NCBI GenBank assembly: GCA_052387675.1
Contig: JBQTIY010000001.1
Span: 248,001-312,000 of the forward strand
Direction: 5' to 3'
DNA length: 64,000 nucleotides
Origin: JBQTIY01 sp052387675
Lineage (GTDB): Bacteria > Planctomycetota > B15-G4
In this document: positions 44,359 to 51,776 of the stretch, in pieces
How the letters are laid out: every line of letters starts with the position of its first letter
How positions within the stretch are numbered: position 1 is the first letter of the stretch
Position numbers and translations under genes: made by a program
Notes under the pieces: generated by a model
Seen by the model: only the letters and a program-made list of their open reading frames with translations
Database searches by the model: none
Told to the model about the DNA's origin: nothing

Positions 44359-44511
44359 CTAGCCTCCGACCGCCCCCGGCAGCGAGACGACGAAGACGCG
44401 GCCCTGCTTGGGGAAGTCGAGCAGGCTCCACGCGGCCGTGAGCAAGGACTCCGGCTGGCCGTCGCCGTTCACGTCGCCGAGGCCGACGGCATCGAAGCCG
44501 AGCCGATCCGA
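44359..44511 (-). pseudogene. C-terminal remnant of an FG-GAP protein
   Basis: The minus strand encodes LGFDAVGLGDVNGDGQPESL, LTAAWSLLDFPKQGRVFVV and SLPGAVGG followed by a TAG. This matches, almost residue for residue, the last 45 residues of the intact TPR/FG-GAP protein at 56524 (GDVDADGQPEFLLSAAWSLVDFAKQGRVFVVSMP). Upstream of 44511 the frame runs into a GC-rich repeat with no homology, so the rest of the gene is gone. Confidence 0.7.
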
Positions 44512-44516
44512 TCCGG

Positions 44517-44560
44517 GCCGGGGTGGAGCCGGGCTGGGGCCGGGCTGGGGCCGGGCGGCA
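44517..44560. repeat. Short tandem repeat (GCCGGGCTGGG units)
   Basis: About three and a half units of an 11-base GCCGGGCTGGG motif, lying exactly where homology of the FG-GAP remnant stops. It may mark the deletion point. Confidence 0.7.
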
Positions 44561-44739
44561 GTCGGTCAGAGATCGAGTCGCGCGCCGAAGTATTCGTTGA
44601 TGAACGTGAAGACGCCCCTGCACACCGAGCGACTGTCTCCGCGCGGTATGTGCAGGGCCCCAGCCGGATCCTTCGATGACAGGTCGTTGGCGGTCGACTG
44701 TGACTCTTTCAGGATAAGAGGAGCTAAACGCGAGGTGAT

Positions 44740-44961
44740 CTACCGCCGCGCGCGGACTTTCTTCACGGCCAGCGCGACGCCGAGCACTCCCATCGCGAGG
44801 AGCCAGAAGGGCCAGGCGTGCGCTGGCTCGAGCAACTGGTGGAGCATCGTGCCTGAGAACTCCTCTTCGCCGTGACCTTCATGGGCCAGCGCGGCCGGAG
44901 CGAAGGCGAGCCAGCAGACTGACGTGACAGCGTTCAGAAGCAGGGTGCGCGTCGTGATCAT
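44740..44961 (-). CDS. Small His/Glu-rich membrane protein
   Basis: 73 aa from the ATG at 44961, which has TAGGA nine bases upstream; an in-frame ATG at 44985 is an alternative. A signal peptide (LLLNAVTSVCWLAFAPAALA) is followed by HEGHGEEE, a potential metal-binding segment, then one membrane helix (WPFWLLAMGVLGVALAV) and a basic tail VKKVRARR. Short proteins of this plan are found near metal transport genes, but no such gene is here. Function unknown. Confidence 0.6.
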   Translation of the reverse strand: MITTRTLLLNAVTSVCWLAFAPAALAHEGHGEEEFSGTMLHQLLEPAHAWPFWLLAMGVLGVALAVKKVRARR

Positions 44962-45069
44962 GCGAACGATCCTACCGCATGCCATTCGAAACTCGGCCCA
45001 GCGCCGACGGTCAATCGCCGAACCTTCGTCGCTGGCCGCTTCGACGGAGGCCTCTCCGTCGCAGACGAC

Positions 45070-45726
45070 TTAGTCGCAGACCAAGCTGTCTGCTGCGGCG
45101 CGCAGCGCCTGCCACACGCCGTGCGTGGTGTCCTGCGGCGACAAGAGCACCACGATGGCGAACTGCCCGGTGCTAGGGCATGAACGCAGCTCGGCCTCGA
45201 CATTCAGGGTGAGCGGCAGCCCGGTCACGAAGGGATCGTAGGTCTGGACCTGGCCGGCCAGGCGCGGAGGCCTGCTGGACGGAACCGAAGCTAAGTCAGT
45301 GCGATAACGCGCCGGGTCCAGTTGGAACTTGGCGCCGCCGACCGCGGTGCTGAGACCCTGAAAGTAGGTTGTGAGCGCGGCGGCCATGCTTGTGGCATCA
45401 AAGGCCGGCGGCTGCTCCAGCCACCAGACGAAGACGTAGGACCAGTAGTCGGGCGCGCTCGGGGAGCTGAAGCCCGGCATGAAGCGGAGGTCTTCGCTGC
45501 CACGGTAGGGGAAGTCGGGGGCGAAGTCGGGCGGCAGCGCGAAGCTCTCGTGCAGCCAGCCGGCCGGGATCGGCCAGCGAACACCCGGCGCGAGGGGCGC
45601 GGACATCGCGCCGGGCGCGATGGGCGCGAGGTGTGTGGTGAGCGCGGCCTCCGGCGGATTAGGCGTGCTCACCCCGCATCCGAGGGCGCAACCCAGGAGC
45701 AGCGACAAGTGCAGCGGCAGACGCAT
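45070..45726 (-). CDS. Lipoprotein of unknown function
   Basis: 218 aa from the ATG at 45726, two bases after the stop of the DUF1275 gene. The lipobox is LLGCALGC. The mature part (PIPAGWLHESFALPPDFAPD, YVFVWWLEQPP, AAALTTYFQGLSTAVG) is conserved-looking but unassigned; two cysteines remain (RSCPSTG, SLVCD), perhaps forming a disulphide. Likely translated from the same mRNA as the membrane protein upstream. Confidence 0.65.
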   Translation of the reverse strand: MRLPLHLSLLLGCALGCGVSTPNPPEAALTTHLAPIAPGAMSAPLAPGVRWPIPAGWLHESFALPPDFAPDFPYRGSEDLRFMPGFSSPSAPDYWSYVFVWWLEQPPAFDATSMAAALTTYFQGLSTAVGGAKFQLDPARYRTDLASVPSSRPPRLAGQVQTYDPFVTGLPLTLNVEAELRSCPSTGQFAIVVLLSPQDTTHGVWQALRAAADSLVCD

Positions 45727-45728
45727 GG

Positions 45729-46397
45729 TCACGCGTGGCGGCGAGCGCGGAGATGGTAGACGCCATAACTGAGCGCGGTGATGGCCGTGAGCGCGGCCGG
45801 AATGAAGAGCGCGGAGTAGCTGAGGCGCTGGAAGGCCAGCGCGCCCGCAACACCGCCGACGAGAAAGCCGGTGATGACGATGAAGCACAGGCGCAGGCGC
45901 CGCAGATCCACGGGCAGGCCGCTCAGGAAGTGGCCGAGGAAGATACCGAGGTCGGTGAACATGCCCGACACGTGCGTCGTGCGCACGACGGCGCCGCTGT
46001 ACGTGCTCACCATCGCGTTTTGCAGCCCGCAGGCGCAGGACGCGGAGTAAATGCCGAACATACTGTTGCGCTTGAAGAGCGGGACGGCGATGCACAGCAG
46101 CAGGGACTCCAGCAGCAGGGCCACGCCGTAGCGGCGACCGAGTTGGAGCGTGCTGTCCTGAATGAGCAGGCCGCTCAGCACGGTGCCCGCGACGAAGGAG
46201 CCGATGATGGCCGCGCAGTGGAGAGCCGCCTGCCCGTCGAGGGCCGCCAAGGCCGCCGCGAGCAGCGACGTCGTGCCTGTCAGGTGAGTGACCGCTTGGC
46301 GCTCGAAACCCAGCAGCCCGATGACATTAACGATACCGGCCACGAAGGCCAGCGCCCACGCACCGGTCCAGACCCAGCGCGGCAGTTTAGAAATCAT
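45729..46397 (-). CDS. YoaK/DUF1275 family membrane protein
   Basis: 222 aa with six hydrophobic segments. The family motif is present: ALAFVAGIVNVIGLLGF at the N-terminus, VTHLTGTTS, CGLQNAMVSTYSGAVVRTTHVSGMFTDLGI in the middle, and LCFIVITGFLVGGVAGALAF. DUF1275 proteins are inner-membrane proteins of unknown function. It begins a two-gene operon with the lipoprotein at 45070. Confidence 0.88.
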   Translation of the reverse strand: MISKLPRWVWTGAWALAFVAGIVNVIGLLGFERQAVTHLTGTTSLLAAALAALDGQAALHCAAIIGSFVAGTVLSGLLIQDSTLQLGRRYGVALLLESLLLCIAVPLFKRNSMFGIYSASCACGLQNAMVSTYSGAVVRTTHVSGMFTDLGIFLGHFLSGLPVDLRRLRLCFIVITGFLVGGVAGALAFQRLSYSALFIPAALTAITALSYGVYHLRARRHA

Positions 46398-46508
46398 TGG
46401 TAACGCGGGGCTCCAGAGGAGGTCTCGAGCGATGTCTGGCGCTAAGCGCCGGCCAACGTGAACTCACGGGGTGCAGCTTACCGAAGGCGGCAAACTCATT
46501 GACCGAGT

Positions 46509-46934
46509 TCAGCCCTGACCCAAAGTGTCACCCTCCGGCAGCTCGTAGAAGGTAGGCATCTTCGCGTCGCCGTCGGTGACGATTTCTCCCTGGTAGGCCT
46601 CGAAGAGCCAGTCGAGTTCGGCATAGGTGCACTTGCGGCAGTGCCGCTCGAGCGTGATCTCGTGGACCCCGCCGGCCCGCTGCGGCACGACGGCGTGCGG
46701 AAAGCGCGCGGCGCGCGCCGCGTCGTAGCCGGAGAGTGTCGGCCCTAGGCAGCCGTGCTCGACCGGCACCAGCACGGTTTCGAGTCCCGCTCCGTGGACG
46801 TGGCAGATGATTGTCGGCAGCGACTCGCTCTGCTGCAGCGACTCACGCTGCCACGCAGGAGCGCTGCACGACGTGGACAGCGTGAACAGCGCCAACGCCG
46901 CGGACAGCAGCAGGGGCAACCTTCTGAACTTCAT
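46509..46934 (-). CDS. Small lipoprotein of unknown function
   Basis: 141 aa with lipobox LFTLSTSC. The mature domain has CHVHGAGLETVLVPVEHGC, then FPHAVVPQRAGGVHEITLERHCRKCTYAELDW. The paired CHVHG and C-x2-C elements suggest metal binding. I have the impression of a widespread small family whose members share the VPV..G...Y..A....FPHA pattern but its function is unknown. It is flanked by about 110 bases on the left without features. Confidence 0.6.
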   Translation of the reverse strand: MKFRRLPLLLSAALALFTLSTSCSAPAWQRESLQQSESLPTIICHVHGAGLETVLVPVEHGCLGPTLSGYDAARAARFPHAVVPQRAGGVHEITLERHCRKCTYAELDWLFEAYQGEIVTDGDAKMPTFYELPEGDTLGQG

Positions 46935-47016
46935 GCAACCGTCCTGTGAACGAGAAAGGACCGTCCGACCAGCTGACTGACTGACTCACGAGCGAGCCGT
47001 GACGAGCTGCGCTTGA

Positions 47017-48048
47017 CTAGCCGCCTTCGCGTCTGAAGTCGAAGCGCCGCGGGGTGCCGCCCTTGAGGAAGCCGGTCGTGGCGGAGAGGGCGCCGTCGGC
47101 CGAGAGCTCGTACACGATGCGCTTGGGGTAGTCGTGGCGCGGGTTGTCGAAGACGGCGCGGTTGGCGCTCAGCTCGGAGAGCACGAACTCGGTCGCGGTC
47201 TTGCCGCTGGGCTGCGCGGTGTACACCAGCCCGCCGTCGCGCTCGGTGATGCGCAGGTACTCGAAGGCGGACATCTTGCCGCTCGTGTTGACCGAGCGCG
47301 AGATGGCGAGCATTGCGCCGCCGAGCGGCGGACTCCAGCGCTCCTCGATCGAGGAGCCCGAGCTCCGCGTGCCCACCCACTCGCCGGCCAGCCAGGCCAG
47401 GTCGTTGATCGTGGCCTTGGCCGGCTCGGGCATCGCGATGTCTTCCGCCTGGCGGTAGATCGCGACCGATTCGGGGATGATCGGCGGATCTGCCACCACG
47501 GTCACGAGCAGTCCGTCGGGCGTCATGCGGAAGCTTCTGCGGATCATGTGGATTGATCCCTCGGAGGCGGTGCCCGAGGTGCGCTCGAAGTCGACTTGGT
47601 ACTCGAAGGTGCCGTCCTTCCACGAGCCGCGGTAGCGCGCGGTCGACTTCGGCTCGATGACTTCGGTGACCGAGCCGTCCAGCGCGACGCGCACGTCGCG
47701 GTGCCCGGAGCCGTGGCCGTTCAGGATGACCACGCCCTCTCCGACGCCCAGCAAGAAGGTCGAGTTCATCGGGGGGCCAAGCTGCTCGAGGGCGCGGCCC
47801 GCGGTGCGGTCCTCGACGTAGATCCACTCGCCGTCCAGCGCGGCGAGCCCATCGGACTGTCCATCGGACTGTCCATCGGACTCTCCAACGGACGGCCCAG
47901 TGGCCAGCCCAGCGGATTGCGTCGCCGGCGCGCTCCAGGCCACGGTCGCCAAGGCCGCGCCGAGCACGGCGAGGAGTGCCAGGGGTGTTCGTGGTCCGAG
48001 AAGCGCGAGCGGTGCGAGCGCTCTCGCTGGCCGGGTGCGTCGGTGCAT
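47017..48048 (-). CDS. Exported protein with DUF6265-like C-terminal domain
   Basis: 343 aa; a hydrophobic segment (LALLAVLGAALATVAWSAPA) acts as signal or anchor. After a low-complexity SDGQSDGQSDG stretch comes a lipocalin-like first domain (LDGEWIYVEDRTAG to YRQAEDIAMP) and a second one with the DUF6265 phrases WLAGEWVGTR, EERWSPPLGGAMLAISRSV, EYLRITERDGGLVYTAQPSGK and VFDNPRHDYPKRIVYE. The domain is widespread and uncharacterised, probably ligand-binding in the periplasm. The gene lies just beyond the cassette array. Confidence 0.75.
   Translation of the reverse strand: MHRRTRPARALAPLALLGPRTPLALLAVLGAALATVAWSAPATQSAGLATGPSVGESDGQSDGQSDGLAALDGEWIYVEDRTAGRALEQLGPPMNSTFLLGVGEGVVILNGHGSGHRDVRVALDGSVTEVIEPKSTARYRGSWKDGTFEYQVDFERTSGTASEGSIHMIRRSFRMTPDGLLVTVVADPPIIPESVAIYRQAEDIAMPEPAKATINDLAWLAGEWVGTRSSGSSIEERWSPPLGGAMLAISRSVNTSGKMSAFEYLRITERDGGLVYTAQPSGKTATEFVLSELSANRAVFDNPRHDYPKRIVYELSADGALSATTGFLKGGTPRRFDFRREGG
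47849..47896. repeat. 12-bp tandem repeat inside the DUF6265 gene
   Basis: Four units of CCATCGGACTGT (the last two diverged) in frame with the coding sequence, encoding the repeated Ser-Asp-Gly-Gln. Copy number could vary between strains without frameshift. Confidence 0.85.
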
Positions 48049-48065
48049 TGGGGAGTTCCTGTTCG

Positions 48066-48143
48066 GGTTGTGATAAGCGAAGGGTCACGCTTGAACTCCA
48101 GCGTCTTGCCCTCGGGGCGTTTGAGAATCCCGACCAAGTCCAT
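48066..48143 (-). pseudogene. N-terminal remnant of an AlbA_2/Schlafen-type DNA-binding protein
   Basis: From an ATG at 48143 the minus strand reads MDLVGILKRPEGKTLEFKRD, the characteristic opening of the 'putative DNA-binding domain' (AlbA_2) proteins (PEGKTLEFKRDLS). The similarity stops after about 22 residues and the frame then runs into the start region of the DUF6265 gene. It lies between that gene and the first attC site, so it may be a truncated cassette gene or the scar of a rearrangement. Confidence 0.6.
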
Positions 48144-48222
48144 GATGCCCGGAAGCAGAGTCGGAAGCACCTGAGCGCATCAAGCTTCCGAGTCAACGAC
48201 CGGCACAAGGGGTTGCTGGTGC

Positions 48223-48287
48223 GCCCAACGCGCTGCCGATCAGCGGCCGGCCGAAGGCCGGTCCGCAGCATTGGCATGATGTTTAAC
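48223..48287 (-). other. attC-like recombination site A (integron cassette), degenerate outer box
   Basis: 65 bp. In cassette (minus) direction it ends with a perfect R' box GTTGGGC (48229-48223) and starts with GTTAAAC, one mismatch from RYYYAAC. The inner arms GCTGCGGACCGGCC and GGCCGGCCGCTGA pair with an unpaired A in the first arm, as in classical attC sites. It follows the propeller-sensor gene (stop at 48358). Confidence 0.75.
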
Positions 48288-48357
48288 GCCGAGAATCAGC
48301 GCCGACCTCATACGCTCGCTTGGTTCACCTGCGGACATGCCGAGTTCATGGAACCGA

Positions 48358-49449
48358 CTAACGCCACGGCCCGACGCGCGTGACGGCAACGATGGCCTCG
48401 CCTTCGAGACGGAACAGGCCGCGATGGCCGCCGAACCACAGCCGCCCATCGCGGCCCTGGTGCGTGCATTGGATCGCGTTGCTCGTCAGCCCCTCGGCCT
48501 CACGGTAGCGCTGGAACGTCTTGCCGTTGAAACGGTAAAGGCCGGAGTTCTCGACGGGAAACCAAATCGCACCGGACCGGTCCATGAAGAGGTCCCACAC
48601 TTCTGTGCCCTCGACGCCGTCGGCGTCGGTGACGGAGGTGAACGTCTCTCCGTCCAGGTAGCAGACGCCGTTGTGTTGCGTTGCAAACCAGAAGCGGCCG
48701 TTCCGATCCTCGAGGATGCTGTTGACGTTGTCGTTCGACAGGCCGTCCGCCTCGTTGTAGTTGCGCAGCAACTTGCCGTCGTAGACGTAGGCCCCGCCGT
48801 TGGTGCCGAACCACAGGCGGCCGGCCCGATCCTCGGTGATGCTGCGAACCATGCGCGCGCTCGTCACGCCAACCATTGGATCCGGCTCGGCCTCCGGCAG
48901 CTCGAACGGCGTGAATCGGGCACCGTCGAACCGGCACACTCCCTGCAGCGTACCCACCCACAGCTCGCCACGACGGTCGAAGGCGAGGCACCAGACGTCG
49001 TCGCTGACCAGTCCGTCGCGCACGGTGTAGTTCGTAAATGACGCGCCGTCGAACTTCGTCAAACCGCCTTCAGTGCCAAACCAGAGGCTGCCGTCGGCAC
49101 CCTCAACGATTCCGCGCACCGCAACCCCACTGAAGCCCTGAGGGAGCGAAAAGTACTCGAGGGCCTCACCATTCCAACGCGCAACGCCGTCGCCGTTGGT
49201 ACCGATCCACATGTGACCGCGACGGTCCTCGTGGATGCGGCGCACGAACTGGCTGATCGGGTCGTCGGGCGGCGGCGCGGGCGCATCGGCATCCGGTTGG
49301 TTTGCGCCGTCCTTGATCGCGGCCGACGTGCCGCCGGGTGGCTTGATGCACGCGCTGGCGATGACGAGCAGCGTCAAGGCAAAAGGGACCAAGGCGCAGC
49401 TTGTGACGGTGGTGCGCAGGGTGTTACGAAGACCGGTGCCGTGCTTCAT
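48358..49449 (-). CDS. Two-component-regulator-type propeller lipoprotein (cassette gene)
   Basis: 363 aa from the ATG at 49449, seven bases after attC site B. Signal with lipobox (LLVIASAC). Seven or so Reg_prop repeats such as HEDRRGHMWIGTNGDGVARW, EDRAGRLWFGTNGGAYVYDG and EDRNGRFWFATQHNGVCYLD form a beta-propeller like the sensor part of hybrid histidine kinases, but there is no kinase or membrane domain. It is probably a surface ligand-binding lipoprotein. At 1.1 kb it is large for an integron cassette gene. Confidence 0.8.
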   Translation of the reverse strand: MKHGTGLRNTLRTTVTSCALVPFALTLLVIASACIKPPGGTSAAIKDGANQPDADAPAPPPDDPISQFVRRIHEDRRGHMWIGTNGDGVARWNGEALEYFSLPQGFSGVAVRGIVEGADGSLWFGTEGGLTKFDGASFTNYTVRDGLVSDDVWCLAFDRRGELWVGTLQGVCRFDGARFTPFELPEAEPDPMVGVTSARMVRSITEDRAGRLWFGTNGGAYVYDGKLLRNYNEADGLSNDNVNSILEDRNGRFWFATQHNGVCYLDGETFTSVTDADGVEGTEVWDLFMDRSGAIWFPVENSGLYRFNGKTFQRYREAEGLTSNAIQCTHQGRDGRLWFGGHRGLFRLEGEAIVAVTRVGPWR

Positions 49450-49455
49450 CGGTCT

Positions 49456-49521
49456 GCCCAACGTTTTTGGCCACTAGCCGCCGGACGCTTGGGGCCGGCC
49501 GGCGGCATGGCCCTGTTGGGC
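49456..49521 (-). other. attC-like recombination site B
   Basis: 66 bp bounded by perfect GCCCAAC and GTTGGGC boxes (49456-49462, 49515-49521). The interior forms a hairpin GGCCA-GCCGCCGG/CCGGCGGC-TGGCC with unpaired bases. The last 16 codons of the membrane protein at 49474 lie within it, a common arrangement for cassette genes. Its arm asymmetry is less typical than in sites A, C and D. Confidence 0.75.
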
Positions 49522-50034
49522 GGGATCGTACGGAGGAGCACGACGGGAGCGCCAGACCCGGTTGATGAGAATGATGCCTCCCACGAAGCCAGCTAGGTAG
49601 CTCGCCGAATGGGCCCACAGGTCTGCGATGAAGGGAACGTGTTGTCCGCTCGGAACACGAGAGGCCAGGGGCTCGACCAACACAACCCATCCCGAGCTCG
49701 CGACAACGAACCCGATCACACCGGCGATGAGAGACACCACCCCCATGCAGGCCAAGAGCATCGCAATCGGCCAAATGAGTGAGCGCGCAGAGCGGCGCGG
49801 TCGGGGACCGCGTATCGCAGCGAAGGCGAGCGGCGCGCCAAGAAGCAGGCCAACCCACCAAGTCGCGATGATTCCCCAGCCGAGCCCAAGCAGCGTCGGA
49901 GAATCGGTCGCGAAGACTGGAGGATGACCGATCGTGAAGTACTCGATGCAGACTCGCACGGTCACTTGGTCGTGGACAATGCCGAACACGATGGCCGCCA
50001 CGACACTCAGTCCGATGATCTTCAGCGCATCCAC
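49474..50034 (-). CDS. Four-helix membrane protein (cassette gene)
   Basis: 186 aa from a GTG at 50034, ten bases after attC site C; the longer frame from a TTG at 50049 would begin inside that site. Four hydrophobic segments: IIGLSVVAAIVFGIV, LGWGIIATWWVGLLLGAPLAF, MLLACMGVVSLIAGVIGFVV and SYLAGFVGGIILI. A conserved-looking loop is VCIEYFTIGHPPVFATDSPTL. I do not know a function; similar membrane proteins of unknown role are frequent in cassettes. The C-terminus (GHAAGRPQASGG) is encoded by attC B. Confidence 0.7.
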   Translation of the reverse strand: MDALKIIGLSVVAAIVFGIVHDQVTVRVCIEYFTIGHPPVFATDSPTLLGLGWGIIATWWVGLLLGAPLAFAAIRGPRPRRSARSLIWPIAMLLACMGVVSLIAGVIGFVVASSGWVVLVEPLASRVPSGQHVPFIADLWAHSASYLAGFVGGIILINRVWRSRRAPPYDPAQQGHAAGRPQASGG

Positions 50035-50043
50035 GGCATCTCC

Positions 50044-50105
50044 GCCCAACGCATTGCGGTTCAGCGGCGGCGCGCAGCGCCGTCCGCTGCAAGCGCGGGT
50101 TGGGC
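50044..50105 (-). other. attC-like recombination site C
   Basis: 62 bp with perfect GCCCAAC (50044-50050) and GTTGGGC (50099-50105) boxes. In minus direction the arms are GCAGCGGACGGCGC and GCGCCGCCGCTGA, with an extra A in the first arm that sets the orientation, the textbook attC design. A further GTTAGAC at 50136-50142 overlaps the stop of the next gene and could be an outer box of a longer (99 bp) site. Confidence 0.9.
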
Positions 50106-50136
50106 AGCGACTGACGAGGCTGGCTAGCTCGCATGG

Positions 50137-50424
50137 TTAGACACTTCGATTCCCGGCTGCTATCTGGATAAGCGTCGCTCCACCCCAGAGCACGAGAAGC
50201 GCGATACCAGCATTCGTAAGAAAATCGATGGGGCTCTGCGTGACAATTGCTCCGAGCAATCCCCACGCGAAGGCCACTCCCGCCATCCACGGCCGGAAGC
50301 TAGATGCTGACTTCGTGGTCGCTACCTCAGTCCCGCCGCAGTCACCGCACACCATTGGCGCGCCGGACTGTTCCGGCGGCTTGACCGTCGAACCACACTT
50401 CGTGCATGTAAAGTTGATGCTCAC
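50137..50424 (-). CDS. Zinc-ribbon membrane protein (cassette gene)
   Basis: 95 aa from a GTG at 50424. The N-terminus is a zinc ribbon (FTCTKCGSTV and MVCGDCGGTE: four Cys in two C-x2-C pairs). Two membrane helices follow (AGVAFAWGLLGAIVT and NAGIALLVLWGGATLIQIAAG). Base composition is noticeably less GC-rich than the flanking chromosome. Function unknown. The 134 bases upstream of it contain no recognisable attC, so it may share a cassette with the gene at 50559. Confidence 0.65.
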   Translation of the reverse strand: MSINFTCTKCGSTVKPPEQSGAPMVCGDCGGTEVATTKSASSFRPWMAGVAFAWGLLGAIVTQSPIDFLTNAGIALLVLWGGATLIQIAAGNRSV

Positions 50425-50558
50425 CTAGACACTTCACTTTCTCTGACGCTGTGTTGCCGCACAATCAGCGACCTTGCACCACTGCACCTTGCCTCTGACC
50501 GGCGTACCCCTGCAGATGTGGCGGTCACTTGAGCTCTCGGACGCTCGTGGAGTGACCA

Positions 50559-51185
50559 CTACTGAGTCTGTGCGAGTAGCCATTGCTTCTCTGGCTCACC
50601 AATGAATGCCTTGTACCGATCGAGCGCGCTGAGCTTGTGCGGCGCCCGGTACGAGGCCATGCCCAACAAGAACTGCTCTGAGGCCTGGACCTCATGCACA
50701 GCATCGTGTCTGAATAGCCGTACAGCCAATCTGAAGTCGTCGAGCAACTGGTCAGCATTCAAGTGAAAGTGCCACTGGCCAGCCCGCTGACCGGCAATGA
50801 ACTGAAGGTGCGTCCCTCGTTCGTCATCACCCAAAGAGATTCTCCAACCGACCAATCGTCCGTTCTCAAGATCGATTGACTTCGGGGCGTACTCGTGAAC
50901 AAGCCCATGACGATATTGAAGCACGAGCCAAGGAGCCACCGACCGATACGGAGATGGGAAGTACTGCCGAATGAACTTGCACAACGCGGTGGGCTCTGAC
51001 TCACGGCCGCGACCGCTCGCCAATCCGGCGAGGAAGTCGCTGTATACAAGGACCAAGTGTGGAGCTTCGAAGTAGCCTCCACGGGTGAGGAGCGCACCGA
51101 GCGTAACGACGGGGCCGCCATGATCGCCACTCCAGGTTTCGTGGAAGTACGCGTCGATATCGGCTGGCGTCCGTATTTCACGCAT
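50559..51185 (-). CDS. Unassigned soluble protein with R-x4-H motif (cassette gene)
   Basis: 208 aa from the ATG at 51185, 24 bases after attC site D, so it begins its cassette in the usual way. Mainly alpha-helical with VLQYRHGLVHEYAPKSIDLE in the middle; Arg92-HGLV-His97 has the spacing of the HEPN RNase motif (R-x4-6-H) and the local phrase 'yR.glvH' is what HEPN proteins often show. The C-terminal part has RLAVRLFRHDAVHEVQASEQ. A HEPN-like or growth-modulating role is a guess. GC content is lower than in neighbours outside the array. Confidence 0.6.
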   Translation of the reverse strand: MREIRTPADIDAYFHETWSGDHGGPVVTLGALLTRGGYFEAPHLVLVYSDFLAGLASGRGRESEPTALCKFIRQYFPSPYRSVAPWLVLQYRHGLVHEYAPKSIDLENGRLVGWRISLGDDERGTHLQFIAGQRAGQWHFHLNADQLLDDFRLAVRLFRHDAVHEVQASEQFLLGMASYRAPHKLSALDRYKAFIGEPEKQWLLAQTQ

Positions 51186-51209
51186 TGAATGGAACGCCGC
51201 CTCCTGGCT

Positions 51210-51308
51210 GCCTAACGAGGCAGGCGCTCAGCAGCCGGCCGCCGACAGTTGCGCGACGAGTTGAAGCGCGCCGAGCGGCGGCCGGTCTGCTGCAGCGGCG
51301 AGTTAGGC
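51210..51308 (-). other. attC-like recombination site D
   Basis: 99 bp with perfect GCCTAAC (51210-51216) and GTTAGGC (51302-51308) boxes. Arms CGCTGCAGCAGACCGGCCGCC and CGCTC-AGCAG-CCGGCCGCC (second read as complement) pair over about 18 positions with an unpaired G and A. The extra A lies in the arm nearest the GIY-YIG gene, so the site points the same way as that gene. This is the strongest attC in the array. Confidence 0.93.
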
Positions 51309-51326
51309 TGTTACATGACAAGCGCG

Positions 51327-51776
51327 CTACTGGTTCCATGGGTGGCCGGAGGACACTTCGGGATACAGGCCCCAGAACCGCCCTTCATTCCACAGTCGAA
51401 GCGGCTGCCTGAGCCGAGGCGGGTTGGCGACAAGCTTGGAGTTGCTCGGAGGCTGGTGAGCGTAGACCAGCAACGCCTCGAGTTGCTTGCGAAGCCGCCG
51501 ATCCGGTAGTGGCGCGACGTACACCTCTACGCGCCACTCCTGCTCCAGCCACTTGTGTGCCATGAGGCGCTCGGTGGCAAGCCGGCTCGTCTCACCGATG
51601 TAGATGAGCGAGCTCGTTGCAAGCAACGGGTTCATGCCATGGATCACATATAGGCCGCCCCGGTCCGCAGGCAGCTGCTGGCGCTCAAGCGGATGCTCGC
51701 ACAGTTGGCCGCTCGCCTGTAGCAAGTAGGGACCATGCCATTTCAGGCGGACGAGCCGCTCGGGTCGTGCAGTCAC
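51327..51776 (-). CDS. GIY-YIG nuclease-like protein (cassette gene)
   Basis: 149 aa. The GIY-YIG core is intact: GGLYVIHG (Gly41-Leu-Tyr43), LIYIGET (Tyr59-Ile-Gly61), TERLMAHKW (Arg70, His74), the metal-binding Glu100 in RKQLEALLVYAHQPPSN and Asn112. Such domains nick DNA in homing endonucleases, UvrC and phage-restriction enzymes. There is no accessory domain, so the target is unknown. It stops 18 bases before attC D, giving a simple one-gene cassette. Start taken at the first codon of the frame (51776). Confidence 0.75.
   Translation of the reverse strand: MTARPERLVRLKWHGPYLLQASGQLCEHPLERQQLPADRGGLYVIHGMNPLLATSSLIYIGETSRLATERLMAHKWLEQEWRVEVYVAPLPDRRLRKQLEALLVYAHQPPSNSKLVANPPRLRQPLRLWNEGRFWGLYPEVSSGHPWNQ

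Larger units (their letters stand above)
43786..44739. other. Long intergenic region without intact genes
   Basis: Nearly 950 bases carry no convincing intact gene on either strand. It presumably holds the promoter of the PD40 gene at its left end. It contains two ACAACGTTG-type sites (near 43989 and 44139), a G/C-rich direct repeat (44517-44560) and the C-terminal remnant of an FG-GAP protein (44359-44511). The remaining sequence looks degraded; short open frames here lack homology or ribosome sites. Confidence 0.6.

Noticed and set aside
47849..47896. 12-bp tandem units as a CRISPR array
   Set aside because: No spacers and in frame with a gene; a simple coding repeat.
46931..48277. 448-codon minus frame overlapping the DUF6265 gene
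   Set aside because: The alternative frame at 47017-48048 has domain matches; this one is Arg/His-rich shadow sequence.
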